Translations under genes and position numbers: made by a program
Notes under the pieces: generated by a model
Database searches by the model: none
Told to the model about the DNA's origin: nothing
Seen by the model: only the letters and a program-made list of their open reading frames with translations
In this document: positions 8,583 to 15,791 of the stretch, piece by piece
How positions within the stretch are numbered: position 1 is the first letter of the stretch
How the letters are laid out: the number at the start of each line of letters is the position of its first letter
Origin: Verrucomicrobiota bacterium
Lineage (GTDB): Bacteria > Verrucomicrobiota > Verrucomicrobiia > Chthoniobacterales > JAFAMB01
Length of the DNA stretch: 32,524 nt
Direction of reading: 5' to 3'
Assembly: GCA_019237325.1 (NCBI GenBank)
Contig: JAFAHI010000108.1
Coordinates: 1 to 32,524, forward strand

Positions 8583-9524
8583 ATGCCATTGCCAACTGAT
8601 GAGAAGCTGCTCGCCCTAAGCCAAGACCTGCTCAAGCAATTCGATACCCTCTTTGGGCTGCACCCAGGTTTTCGCGCAGCGCACGCTCGAGGCACGATGC
8701 TTTCCGGTACCTTCACTCCGGATCCGGAGGCGGCATCACTAACCAGAGCCCCGCATGTCACCCGCGCTTCTACCCCGGTAACAGCTCGGTTTTCCAATTC
8801 TACTGGCATCCCGCTCTTGCCGGACAACGATCCCAACGCCAACCCGCGCGGTCTGGCCATCCGCTTTCATCTCGCGGAACATGTACATACCGACATCGTC
8901 AGCCATTCAACGGACGGGTTTCCGACGAGGACCGGGGACGAGTTCCTCGAGTTTCTTCGGGCAGTTGCGGCCAGTGGAGACGATGTGCCATCGCCGAAAC
9001 CGATTGAAAAATTCCTCGGATCACATCCAGCAGCGCTTGCCTTTGTCCAGGCCCCAAAACCAAGTCCCGCAAGCTTCGCTAAGGAGACCTATTTCGGCGT
9101 TACGGCAATGCGTTTCCTTAACAAAGACGGGGCGAGCCATTACGGCCGTTACCGGATTGTACCAGACGCCGGCGTCGAACATTTAGATCCTGACGTTACT
9201 AAGAACAAAGGGCCAGACTTCCTGTTCGATGAGTTAAGCGAGCGGATCGCAGCCGGGCCGATCAGCTTCCAAGTCTTGGCGCAACTAGCCAACGAAGGTG
9301 ACGAGGTTAACGATGCTACCGTGCACTGGCCCGAAGATCGCACTTTAGCCAGGCTAGGCCAAATCGTTCTCACTGCCCCTGTCGAAAATGACGCCGCGGA
9401 GCAGAAAAAAATCATCTTCGACCCGATTCCGCGACTAGACGGAATTGAGCCATCCGATGACCCATTGTTAGAGTTGCGCGCCGCGATCTATTTGTTGAGC
9501 GGACGTCGGCGACGCCAGGCTTAG
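8583..9524 (+). CDS. Catalase-related heme protein, SrpA-like
   Basis: This 313-residue protein fits the small catalase-related (SrpA-like) subfamily, much shorter than classical catalases. Visible landmarks are HPGFRAAHARG with a candidate distal histidine H34, the TARFSNSTG strand, NPRGLAIRFHL, FGVTAMRFLNKDG and YGRYRIVP. The family binds heme and may act as a peroxidase or catalase; activity is not provable here. The open frame extends upstream into the DUF3291 gene, but the ATG at 8583 gives the normal family start. No signal peptide is seen. The end is followed directly by a repeat-containing spacer. Confidence 0.85.
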   Translation: MPLPTDEKLLALSQDLLKQFDTLFGLHPGFRAAHARGTMLSGTFTPDPEAASLTRAPHVTRASTPVTARFSNSTGIPLLPDNDPNANPRGLAIRFHLAEHVHTDIVSHSTDGFPTRTGDEFLEFLRAVAASGDDVPSPKPIEKFLGSHPAALAFVQAPKPSPASFAKETYFGVTAMRFLNKDGASHYGRYRIVPDAGVEHLDPDVTKNKGPDFLFDELSERIAAGPISFQVLAQLANEGDEVNDATVHWPEDRTLARLGQIVLTAPVENDAAEQKKIIFDPIPRLDGIEPSDDPLLELRAAIYLLSGRRRRQA

Positions 9525-9552
9525 GATTGGCAGCCGCGGGCTAAGGCGGCAC

Positions 9553-9689
9553 ATCGTCCTCGTCCTCGTCCTCGAAATTCGCGTTAGGAGCCGAAACGTC
9601 ACGCGTCCCCTACATCGTCTCGAAGAATCGACCCTTTCATCCGTCAGTTGCTGGAGGGAAGAAAGGGCCTTCTCGAGGACGAGGACGAT
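9553..9689. repeat. CGTCCTCGTCCTCG inverted-repeat element
   Basis: The left arm at 9553-9574 is built from repeated CGTCCT units. The right arm at 9672-9689 (CTCGAGGACGAGGACGAT) is its reverse complement over about 16 bases. About 100 bases of unique sequence lie between. The element fills the gap between the convergent catalase-like and 124-aa genes. It looks like a small non-autonomous dispersed element or a long hairpin; no coding capacity is seen. Confidence 0.6.
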
Positions 9690-9696
9690 TATGGGG

Positions 9697-10071
9697 CTAT
9701 TCTCGACGAGCCTCGAAATAGGTATTACAGACGTCTACGATGATTGTATTGGGCCCCTCCACCAGGACACTTTCACCAGGATCCGCCGCACTGCCACTCT
9801 GCGATAGCTCCGCGCTTTTCACGTCCGGATGATTAATCGTGATCTGTTCAACTGCAGATGCGGCGATACCGAGTCGATTAAAATCTACGTGCGAACCGCT
9901 ACCAGAATTGTCCTGAGCAAACTCTTGCGCGCCGATCATGTTCGTGGAGCTTCCCGAGCTCTGGACGTTGGTCGTTTTCCAGCGAAAACTGTCGGCGCGA
10001 TATTCTATCTCGGTCCCCACCAACGCCTCTGCTTGTTTACTGTCCAGGCACCCGATTGTATCGGTCGGCAT
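9697..10071 (-). CDS. Hypothetical protein, possibly missing its N-terminus
   Basis: This 124-residue ORF starts MPTDTIGCLDSKQAEALVGTEIEYRADSF in outline and ends NTIIVDVCNTYFEARRE. The two cysteines, C8 and C114, lie near the two ends and could be paired. The composition is normal protein-like, but I do not recognise a family. There is no signal peptide and no Shine-Dalgarno, and an in-frame TAG lies 9 bases upstream of the ATG, so the start looks abrupt. The gene may be a surviving 3' fragment. It lies 73 bases downstream of the beta-propeller gene on the same strand. Confidence 0.45.
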   Translation of the reverse strand: MPTDTIGCLDSKQAEALVGTEIEYRADSFRWKTTNVQSSGSSTNMIGAQEFAQDNSGSGSHVDFNRLGIAASAVEQITINHPDVKSAELSQSGSAADPGESVLVEGPNTIIVDVCNTYFEARRE

Positions 10072-10144
10072 TGGCGGCTACATGTCTGTCCACGGTCCCG
10101 AGGAAGTCGCCCTCGCAAGCGAGGCAGCGCTCCAAGGATTCAAG

Positions 10145-10813
10145 TTAACTGGGCAAAGCAAAACAGACGATTTCATTCGCTACTCGATGATTCGACCAGA
10201 AGTTCGAGCCATCAAACGCCAACGAACGGCATTGAAACGGCACTTTAGCCAGATCTTCTACCTGGCGTGCACCAGGCGTTCCCAAATTCAAATGAGCGAT
10301 GCGCCAGTCTTCGTTCCCCTGCTCCGTCCCCCGCAGAACGTAAATGGCGCCATCGAAAAAGGTATGTCCGCAAATCTCGGCTCCAATATCATAGTTCTCG
10401 AGGATATTTCCGGTTCGATCGAGTTTCAGGATCCTGTGCTTATACCATTGGCTCAGGTAGACGTGGCTGCCGTCATAACTCAGATAGGACCCGGTAAAGT
10501 CCGGACACGCAACTCGATCGGTTTCGGAGAATCCGCCGTCGGAAGAATAGCGCCAAAGATAACGGTCATCCGCCGTCCCTTCTCCGAGGTTGAAACAGAG
10601 ATCCTCGCCGGTTGAGACGCCCGCCCAAGGGATCCCAGGTGCTTCGGCTTCTTCGAATACATTCCAACTGTCCGGTTCGATTCCATAGATGCGTCGCGAA
10701 TCACGCGAACCCATCCATAAAGCATTCTTGTGCCAAGCTAATGCTTGAGGGGTTACATCAGGGGAAGCGACACGCCGTCGCTCAATAACTGAGGGTAGCG
10801 GTTCAGTGCTCAT
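10145..10813 (-). CDS. Beta-propeller-like protein (SMP-30/YVTN-like), function unknown
   Basis: This 222-residue protein is made of repeated short beta-sheet units with the rhythm seen in six- or seven-bladed propellers: ALAWHKNALWMGSRDSRRIYGI, then STGEDLCFN, LSYDGSHVYLSQWYKHRILKLD, GHTFFDGAIYVLRG and SLAFDGSNFWSNHRVANEIVCF. The alternation of 'what is visible' and 'link to next value' strands resembles streptogramin lyase/SMP-30 or glutamine-cyclotransferase-like propellers. No catalytic residues can be named. There is no signal peptide, so it is probably cytoplasmic. It lies downstream of the 192-aa protein and AraC regulator in the same orientation. Confidence 0.65.
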   Translation of the reverse strand: MSTEPLPSVIERRRVASPDVTPQALAWHKNALWMGSRDSRRIYGIEPDSWNVFEEAEAPGIPWAGVSTGEDLCFNLGEGTADDRYLWRYSSDGGFSETDRVACPDFTGSYLSYDGSHVYLSQWYKHRILKLDRTGNILENYDIGAEICGHTFFDGAIYVLRGTEQGNEDWRIAHLNLGTPGARQVEDLAKVPFQCRSLAFDGSNFWSNHRVANEIVCFALPS

Positions 10814-10952
10814 GGTTGATCCACTAGATGAGGTCAGCTCCGCACGAATCGCGTATGAGGGGTTTGCTGTCTAACAGAATGTCTCGAGCTGGCATCTCCG
10901 GCTTGGCGATTCGTTCCAGCACTGCGTGATTGTTCGTAGGTTAGCTGCAGTC

Positions 10953-11531
10953 CTAGGTTGTAACGCGGCGCGCGTGGAATTCGGCCTGGGTCATCCAGGT
11001 CTTGCCTTTGTCAATCGAATGTTCGCCGTACCATCGAAAGGAGTCGGGTGTAATGTTGGTAAAGCTCCAGCGACTGAGTTCGCCGGCATCATTCGTTCCT
11101 TCCTGCACGATGTCGCTTCCTTTTTTACGTCCGATTTGACGCGTATAGTATTGCTTTAGCGGATCGCTCCACAAAATGTGCCACGCGTCGATCGCCGGAT
11201 CGTATATTCGCAGCGTTGTTCCATAAAAAAAATCCGACAGGATCCAAACATCCTGAATGGCGCGACCCTCCAGCACCTCCAGCACCCAGCCAAAATGGAT
11301 TTCCCCTTCACCCCGGTGATCGGTTCCATCGGCTAGAGGGATAACTGCATCCATTTCCCAGTTCCCGATTAGCCAGCCATAAAGACTCATCTTGTCCGCG
11401 CGGTCTGTCGCCGGATGGTCTGTATGAAGCGCATCAATTAGATTTTTATTCATAGTTTCTTTCCCTTCGGCGCCGGCTGGAATTGCCGCGACGAACCCGG
11501 CGGCCGTCATTACAAATTCTCTTCGTCTCAT
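10953..11531 (-). CDS. Exported hypothetical protein with lipocalin-like/DUF1579-like pattern
   Basis: This 192-residue protein begins MRRREFVMTAAGFVAAIPAGA, a Tat-like or Sec signal sequence. The mature part has LIGNWEMDAVIPLADGTDHRGEGEIHFGWVLEG-like strands, then IQDVWIL, YGTTLRIYDPAIDAWHILW and WSFTNITPDSFRWYGEHS. Repeated 'wild beta-strand plus Trp' units of this kind occur in small beta-barrel proteins of the DUF1579/lipocalin-like type. No activity is established. The next gene upstream on the same strand, starting beyond a 78-base gap, is an AraC regulator, which may control it. An internal Met at residue 27 is an alternative cytoplasmic start. Confidence 0.65.
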   Translation of the reverse strand: MRRREFVMTAAGFVAAIPAGAEGKETMNKNLIDALHTDHPATDRADKMSLYGWLIGNWEMDAVIPLADGTDHRGEGEIHFGWVLEVLEGRAIQDVWILSDFFYGTTLRIYDPAIDAWHILWSDPLKQYYTRQIGRKKGSDIVQEGTNDAGELSRWSFTNITPDSFRWYGEHSIDKGKTWMTQAEFHARRVTT

Positions 11532-11609
11532 TGTTCGGTACTCTCACTCTTGAGTTCAATGACGAGACAAGACGTGCTTCTCCAAGCCTTGTCGGTCTTA
11601 TGCCTAAGA

Positions 11610-12548
11610 CTATCTGTCGCGGCTGGACCTACGCGCTATCAGGTTCCTGCCTATTTCGCGGATGGATTTTAGAGAGGCTTTCCGACGAAAGTTGGAGGGC
11701 GTTTCGCCAAATTCGCGGCGGAAAACATCGGTAAAATGGCTGTGACTGGAAAAACCAAGATGGAGAGCAAGTATGCTCAAATCGACGTCGGATTCCGCGA
11801 GCTGTTCAAGCGATGCCCGAAGACGAAGTAGAGTCAGATACCGATGAACAGGAAGCCCGGTCTGCCGGCGAAACATGCGGGCGAAATTGAACGGAGATGC
11901 TCCGACTTCACGGGCAATTTCATCAAGCGTGATGCGCTCGGAGGTGCGAGCGGCAAGAAACTCTTTAGCAACTTCGGTTTTTTCGGCATGATCAGTGTCA
12001 GTCGTGATCCGGTGCGTCGTTCGCGGCGAACCCTGTCTGTTAAAGGCCGATTCCAGCACATCTGCGATGAGTTGAAGCGTGGACACATCGACCCAAAATT
12101 GGTCTATCGGGTCTCCGTTCGAACCTTCGAGCCGTTGGAGGAGTAGGCGGTGACGCCAAAATATTTTTGGGTGACACGGCCCTGTAACAAAGTGGAAAGG
12201 CCGATCAGGATGCTCATCGATCGACGGATCGAGCCCGCGAACAATGTCGTTTAAGTTCCACGGGCTCAGCGTAAAGATCGTTCCGCAGTCACCACAATCG
12301 ACAGGATGGCTAACGCGATAGACAGAGTCCTTTGCGAAAAAGACGGCCTGATTTACATCAGCAGTAATTTTCTTTCGTCCGAAATGTTTTGAGAACACGC
12401 CGCGGCGCATCAGGACGATCATGTTCGCGGCCGCCGATTCTTCCTCACCCGGTCCAGACCTATGGGCGTAGCAGCAATAGTTTGAAACCGTTGCGATCGG
12501 ACTAGAATAAAGCGTCCGGAATTCAAGGAAGTCACGTGCGGCTGGCAT
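11610..12548 (-). CDS. AraC-family transcriptional regulator
   Basis: This 312-residue protein has a cupin-like N-terminal sensor half and a C-terminal double helix-turn-helix of the AraC/XylS type (about residues 195-290). The pattern includes ITLDEIAREVGASPFNFARMFRRQTG and LSILALHLGFSSHSHFTDVFRREFGETPSNFRR. The latter is the conserved second-helix signature. The N-terminal half is cysteine-rich in places (NYCCYAH, DCGDCG), so a metal or redox input is possible but unproven. It probably controls the downstream 192-aa exported protein. The 3' coding end is duplicated just upstream of the gene at 12595-12639. Confidence 0.9.
   Translation of the reverse strand: MPAARDFLEFRTLYSSPIATVSNYCCYAHRSGPGEEESAAANMIVLMRRGVFSKHFGRKKITADVNQAVFFAKDSVYRVSHPVDCGDCGTIFTLSPWNLNDIVRGLDPSIDEHPDRPFHFVTGPCHPKIFWRHRLLLQRLEGSNGDPIDQFWVDVSTLQLIADVLESAFNRQGSPRTTHRITTDTDHAEKTEVAKEFLAARTSERITLDEIAREVGASPFNFARMFRRQTGLPVHRYLTLLRLRASLEQLAESDVDLSILALHLGFSSHSHFTDVFRREFGETPSNFRRKASLKSIREIGRNLIARRSSRDR
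11633..11677 (-). repeat. Direct repeat copy 1 (3' coding end of AraC gene)
   Basis: This 45-base stretch encodes the AraC protein's S-L-K-S-I-R-E-I-G-R-N-L-I-A segment. It matches 12595-12639 at 40 of 45 bases, in the same orientation, 962 bases away. Together they bracket the AraC coding region. Confidence 0.8.
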
Positions 12549-12594
12549 AGACTTTCTTCCTGATTATTAGCACGATGCAAAACCCTTTGCTCCA

Positions 12595-12639
12595 GCGCTA
12601 TCAGATTCTTGCTTATTTCGCGGACGGATTTTCGAGAGG
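12595..12639 (-). repeat. Direct repeat copy 2 (remnant of a second AraC 3' end)
   Basis: Read on the minus strand it encodes S-R-K-S-V-R-E-I-S-K-N-L-I-A, against S-L-K-S-I-R-E-I-G-R-N-L-I-A in the intact gene. Four of the five base differences change residues and three of these are mild (I/V, G/S, R/K). That is what a diverged paralogue would give, so this is probably the leftover of a second araC-like gene. Homology stops sharply on both sides. Confidence 0.65.
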
Positions 12640-13101
12640 GTGGGTGGCCGGGAGAGCCGCTGTAACCCCTTTGGCGGGAATGTCCGCGTCGTTCAGCAGA
12701 CGGTTCCGGTGGCTATCGCTCTTCTTTTGACCGGCTACCGAGCCGAGACAAGATGGGTTTTTTATCGTCTGGAGAACCTGCCGGTATCGGCCGGCGGCCC
12801 TGATTGCTTATCCCCTAATATTTTTGGGCTTATTTTTGTACTAAGCCGTTTATAATGAACGAGTAACATCAGAGTTTGCTTTAATCTCTACTGCTTCAAT
12901 CGAATTATTGCTTGAATCGTTTCAAATCTGTTGTAAAGCATCTGTGTCGCCAATAAAGGGGCGAGCGGTTCTTTAAACAATTTAGCGAAGTCAGACCTAG
13001 GGATTGATTCCTTTCGGTCAGAATTTCTGGGCATTCCGGAAAGCGTCCCGTTGTAGGGGCGGCCAATCCAGGATGCTGAGAGAAACTAAGAAAGGAAAAA
13101 T
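12640..13101. other. Non-coding stretch upstream of a possible small ORF
   Basis: No gene is convincing here. The open frame at 12640-12855 has no Shine-Dalgarno and no recognisable family. The section around 12805-12860 is A/T-rich compared with its surroundings. No terminator or promoter can be assigned with confidence. Confidence 0.5.
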
Positions 13102-13284
13102 ATGGAAGGACTAGTATTCGCCTTATTTGTTCTAAAGAAGAACTATCAACGGCCCGCCGGCACCATTGCTGAGCCTGAGTTTAAGCCGTTCAATCTTGCG
13201 GCTCTTAGACTGCCGAAAGAGAACGATACAACCCGCGGCGCGAAGCAAACCCGGCAACCTGCTTTGGCCGTTTCAGCGGCTTGA
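13102..13284 (+). CDS. Possible small protein of 60 aa, unrecognised
   Basis: ATG at 13102 is preceded by AAGAAAGGAAAAAT, giving a good purine-rich ribosome binding site. The product begins MEGLVFALFVLKKNYQ, a short hydrophobic start, then turns polar and basic and ends ALAVSAA. It is the only ORF with a good start in a 1-kb gene-poor stretch and is followed after 33 bases by a long hairpin. No family is recognised. Chance ORFs of this size are common, so it is a weak call. Confidence 0.35.
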   Translation: MEGLVFALFVLKKNYQRPAGTIAEPEFKPFNLAALRLPKENDTTRGAKQTRQPALAVSAA

Positions 13285-13317
13285 CCGCCTCTGTTCTGTT
13301 CTTAAGTAACAGCGATC

Positions 13318-13388
13318 GTCGGGGTTGCACTCACGGTTAGTCTCCGGCCCGTTCGGGCTGGCTCGTCTAATCCCAGTGCAATTCCGAT
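13318..13388 (+). ncRNA. Long imperfect hairpin, candidate structured RNA
   Basis: The outer stem pairs 13318-13331 with 13375-13388 in 14 consecutive pairs, three of them G-U. A second stem pairs GGTTAG (13335-13340) with CTAA-T-CC (13367-13373) around a one-base bulge. An apical stem pairs CCGGCCC (13344-13350) with GGGCTGG (13355-13361) over a GTTC loop. G-U pairs favour the plus-strand transcript, since they would be A-C mismatches in the other. It lies between the 60-aa ORF and a dispersed repeat. No T tract follows, so a simple terminator is less likely. Confidence 0.45.
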
Positions 13389-13409
13389 TGCATCGGTGTT
13401 TCAAGGGTC

Positions 13410-13550
13410 GATTTTTAGATCCGCAGATTACTCAGATTACGCAGATTTGCTGAAGGGAATGGGTACAGGGAGTTGTTGGGCTTTGAGGGAAGGGATCAGG
13501 GATGACTTATCGGGCAGAAAATCTGCGTCACCTGTGTGAACTGCTGGAGT
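13410..13550 (+). repeat. Second copy of the CAGATTACGCAGATT-type dispersed repeat
   Basis: The left arm (13410-13447) contains GATCCGCAGATTACTCAGAT and TACGCAGATTT. The right arm (13518-13542) contains AAATCTGCGTCACCTGTGTG, an inverted and partly decayed version. About 70 bases of unrelated sequence lie between. The left arm closely resembles the inverted right end of the 4787-4969 element. The sequence from 13590 to 13620 also carries GCTTCGCGGCTAGTTCTC, resembling a module inside that element. Confidence 0.65.
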
Positions 13551-13639
13551 CTTAATCTCGTCTTCTGGGGCTACGCCCTAGAGGCTATTATGCGTCGTCG
13601 CTTCGCGGCTAGTTCTCGCCCGATTGCAATGGCCTTTCG

Positions 13640-14731
13640 TCATGCGCTCGACTGAGACGATCCTTTTACCAGCACCATCTTGGCGAGTGGGATTAGCATC
13701 GGTTCGGGAGCGACCTTTAGACGCCCAATCATTCGTGCTTCCATCCGGTCAATGAACTCGGCTGCGCGACCCTCGTGATCATCCAGGCTAGCGGCAAGGG
13801 TCGGGCATACTGAAGCGCGAGAAAAGGCAGCCCACCGAGCGGCATACTTCCTGGCGTCACCGTGGCTCCGGAATTCTGTCCAGATGCGATCTTCACCATA
13901 AAAGACGTCAATTTCCTCCAGGGTGAGACCGGCAAAACTCCCGCTTCCAACAAATGGCGCCATGAAATCCTGCCGGCTTCGGCCAACGGTTGGAATCACC
14001 ATGCGGCGCGCTTCCTCCTTACTAATAAAGACCTCATCTACCAGATCGAGCACGGCTCCGTAGATAGCGGCGACAGCCGGCCTATATCCGAAGTCGCCAT
14101 GATGATCGAGCGCCATACTCAGCACAACTAGCCGGCCCCCAGGGCTTAGTTCGGCTGCACGATGAACCAGAAAACACCGCCAATCGTCCGCCGCCTGTTG
14201 ACAAAAAGCGGCTCGGGCAGCGGCATCCTGACTATAAGCTATCTGCACTTGGTCAGGGATGACGCCGGGGATCCGGCTTAGCCATTGTACGGCCCAAGAA
14301 CTCCAACCTAGGGTCACGCTGGAAGAAGGCAGAATTTGTTCGTAAAACGATCTTCCAACCGCACACGGGAATACGGTGGGATCGGCGCGTGAATAGCTGT
14401 CAGGATCCGAGGCCAGGATCTGAAAAAGGGCAGTGAAGTCGTTGCCCGGCAAATCGGTATGCACGACCGAAACCGCGCGATCAGGGCCGAGCCTATCCCG
14501 CAAAACCCTGATTGCAGCTGCCATTGGACCGAGTGAGTTACGCCCTTCCGAAGAGCCGTAATCCGCTATCACTACCGTTTCCGGCGGAAGCGGCAATTCA
14601 ACCTCTCTGGCAGCTTTTTCAAGCAACGGTACGGCCGGCGATGAACCAGTAGCCTGTACTCGCGAGCTCCGATTGTAAGCTCCGTGTCCCTCCATGGGTG
14701 CGGGTCCTTGTACTTGAGAGGACTCAGCCAT
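13640..14731 (-). CDS. SABATH-family SAM-dependent carboxyl methyltransferase
   Basis: This 363-residue enzyme matches the SABATH (Methyltransf_7) pattern known from plant salicylate/jasmonate/indole-acetate methyltransferases. SAM-binding elements are IADYGSSEGRNSL (D57, G59) and HTDLPGNDF (91-99). The family block SFY...SSWAVQWLSRIPG spans 128-156. The glutamine at 26 (SSRVQ) and tryptophan at 150 sit where plant enzymes contact the substrate carboxylate (known for SAMT; alignment here is by eye). It should make a methyl ester or N-methyl product. The start overlaps the end of the upstream transporter gene by 8 bases (ATGGCTGA), so the two are translationally coupled. A later Met at residue 13 is an alternative start. 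Confidence 0.85.
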   Translation of the reverse strand: MAESSQVQGPAPMEGHGAYNRSSRVQATGSSPAVPLLEKAAREVELPLPPETVVIADYGSSEGRNSLGPMAAAIRVLRDRLGPDRAVSVVHTDLPGNDFTALFQILASDPDSYSRADPTVFPCAVGRSFYEQILPSSSVTLGWSSWAVQWLSRIPGVIPDQVQIAYSQDAAARAAFCQQAADDWRCFLVHRAAELSPGGRLVVLSMALDHHGDFGYRPAVAAIYGAVLDLVDEVFISKEEARRMVIPTVGRSRQDFMAPFVGSGSFAGLTLEEIDVFYGEDRIWTEFRSHGDARKYAARWAAFSRASVCPTLAASLDDHEGRAAEFIDRMEARMIGRLKVAPEPMLIPLAKMVLVKGSSQSSA

Positions 14732-15686
14732 TTCGATTATACGCCTGCACGCTAGGCTTCAGTAACATCACCAAGAGAACACCCACAAAAATGAAAAATG
14801 CCCCGACCAAATGGTAAGAAACCAAGCGTTCGCCAAGAAAAAAGTAAGCGAGGACTGCGACGAAGACCGTTTGTAGATAAAGAAAGACACCGGCCCGCGA
14901 TGCGCCCAACGCTTGAACGCTCAAGTTGAACAAATAGTACATAAGGGCGCCGCCGGGGCCAGCGGTGTAAATCAAAGCCAACAACCCTTTCGCATTTAGA
15001 GCGGTCCGGTCGTCGTGGATGAGTTCCCAAGCGTAGAAAGGAATGGCCGCCGCAACGCCTGCTCCCAACAGCACGACCAAAAGCGGCAAACCCGGGAGCT
15101 CATACTTCGCCTTCCGCAACAAAACGGTATACAGAGCAAAGGCGATGGCGGCACCGACCACAAAGAGCTCTCCAACATTTAGATCTAGACGGAGCAAGGC
15201 AGACAAATCTCCCCGGGTCACAATGATAGCCATCCCGATAAAAGCGATCATTGAACCGAAAAATTGCCAGGCACCAACCGGCTCATTCAACAAGAAGCGC
15301 GCCAGAATCATCGTCATCACAGGCATCAATGCGATGATCAATCCGGCATTAATCGCGGTCGTATAGTTTAGCCCCATGTAGATGAGGCCCTGAGTAATGG
15401 ATAGACCCAGGCCGCCGATTATCAGGAGTGAAAACCATCTTTGTCTAATCAGGCCGATCATGGCAGGCCAATGCCGCCGGGTAATCGGAAGTAGGATAAG
15501 ACCGGCCATAAAGACTCGCCAAAAACAGAGCGCCCAAGGCGGCATCTCTGTGGCCACCGCCTTGGCAGCAATATAAACGCCGGCTGACAATAGCCAGCAT
15601 AGGGTAGCTAAGACCGCGGCAGCATGTGTACTCGGGCTAGCTGGTACACCAATCGCGGTCTCTTTTGGTGCTGGTGCTGCCGGCAT
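14724..15686 (-). CDS. DMT-superfamily (EamA) transporter
   Basis: This 320-residue membrane protein has about ten hydrophobic helices arranged as two EamA halves (helices from about residue 22 onward, with the duplicated half starting near residue 175). Motifs such as ALCFWRVFMAGLILLPITRR and YTTAINAGLIIALMPVMTMI are typical of drug/metabolite transporters (YdcZ/RhaT-like group). It is likely an inner-membrane exporter or permease for a small molecule. The 3' end overlaps the SABATH methyltransferase start, so the substrate may be the methylated product or its precursor. It is divergent from the acyl-adenylating ligase. Confidence 0.88.
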   Translation of the reverse strand: MPAAPAPKETAIGVPASPSTHAAAVLATLCWLLSAGVYIAAKAVATEMPPWALCFWRVFMAGLILLPITRRHWPAMIGLIRQRWFSLLIIGGLGLSITQGLIYMGLNYTTAINAGLIIALMPVMTMILARFLLNEPVGAWQFFGSMIAFIGMAIIVTRGDLSALLRLDLNVGELFVVGAAIAFALYTVLLRKAKYELPGLPLLVVLLGAGVAAAIPFYAWELIHDDRTALNAKGLLALIYTAGPGGALMYYLFNLSVQALGASRAGVFLYLQTVFVAVLAYFFLGERLVSYHLVGAFFIFVGVLLVMLLKPSVQAYNRNG

Positions 15687-15791
15687 AGTTATCGGAAGAA
15701 TCGGGCGCCGTATCAGTTAGGCGATTTCGAACCCGAAGGACCTCGAACCTTTAAATTCTCTATCCTCCAGCTGTATCCATTTGCTCTGTTG

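Noticed and set aside
12640-12855. 71-codon plus-strand ORF next to the outer AraC repeat
   Set aside because: No ribosome binding site and no recognisable protein features.
13318-13388. Integron attC site for the long hairpin
   Set aside because: The ends do not carry the GTTRRRY/RYYYAAC boxes and no integrase or cassette genes are present.
15125-15133. GGTATACAG half-site matching the GntR palindrome
   Set aside because: It is one half only and lies inside the exporter coding region.
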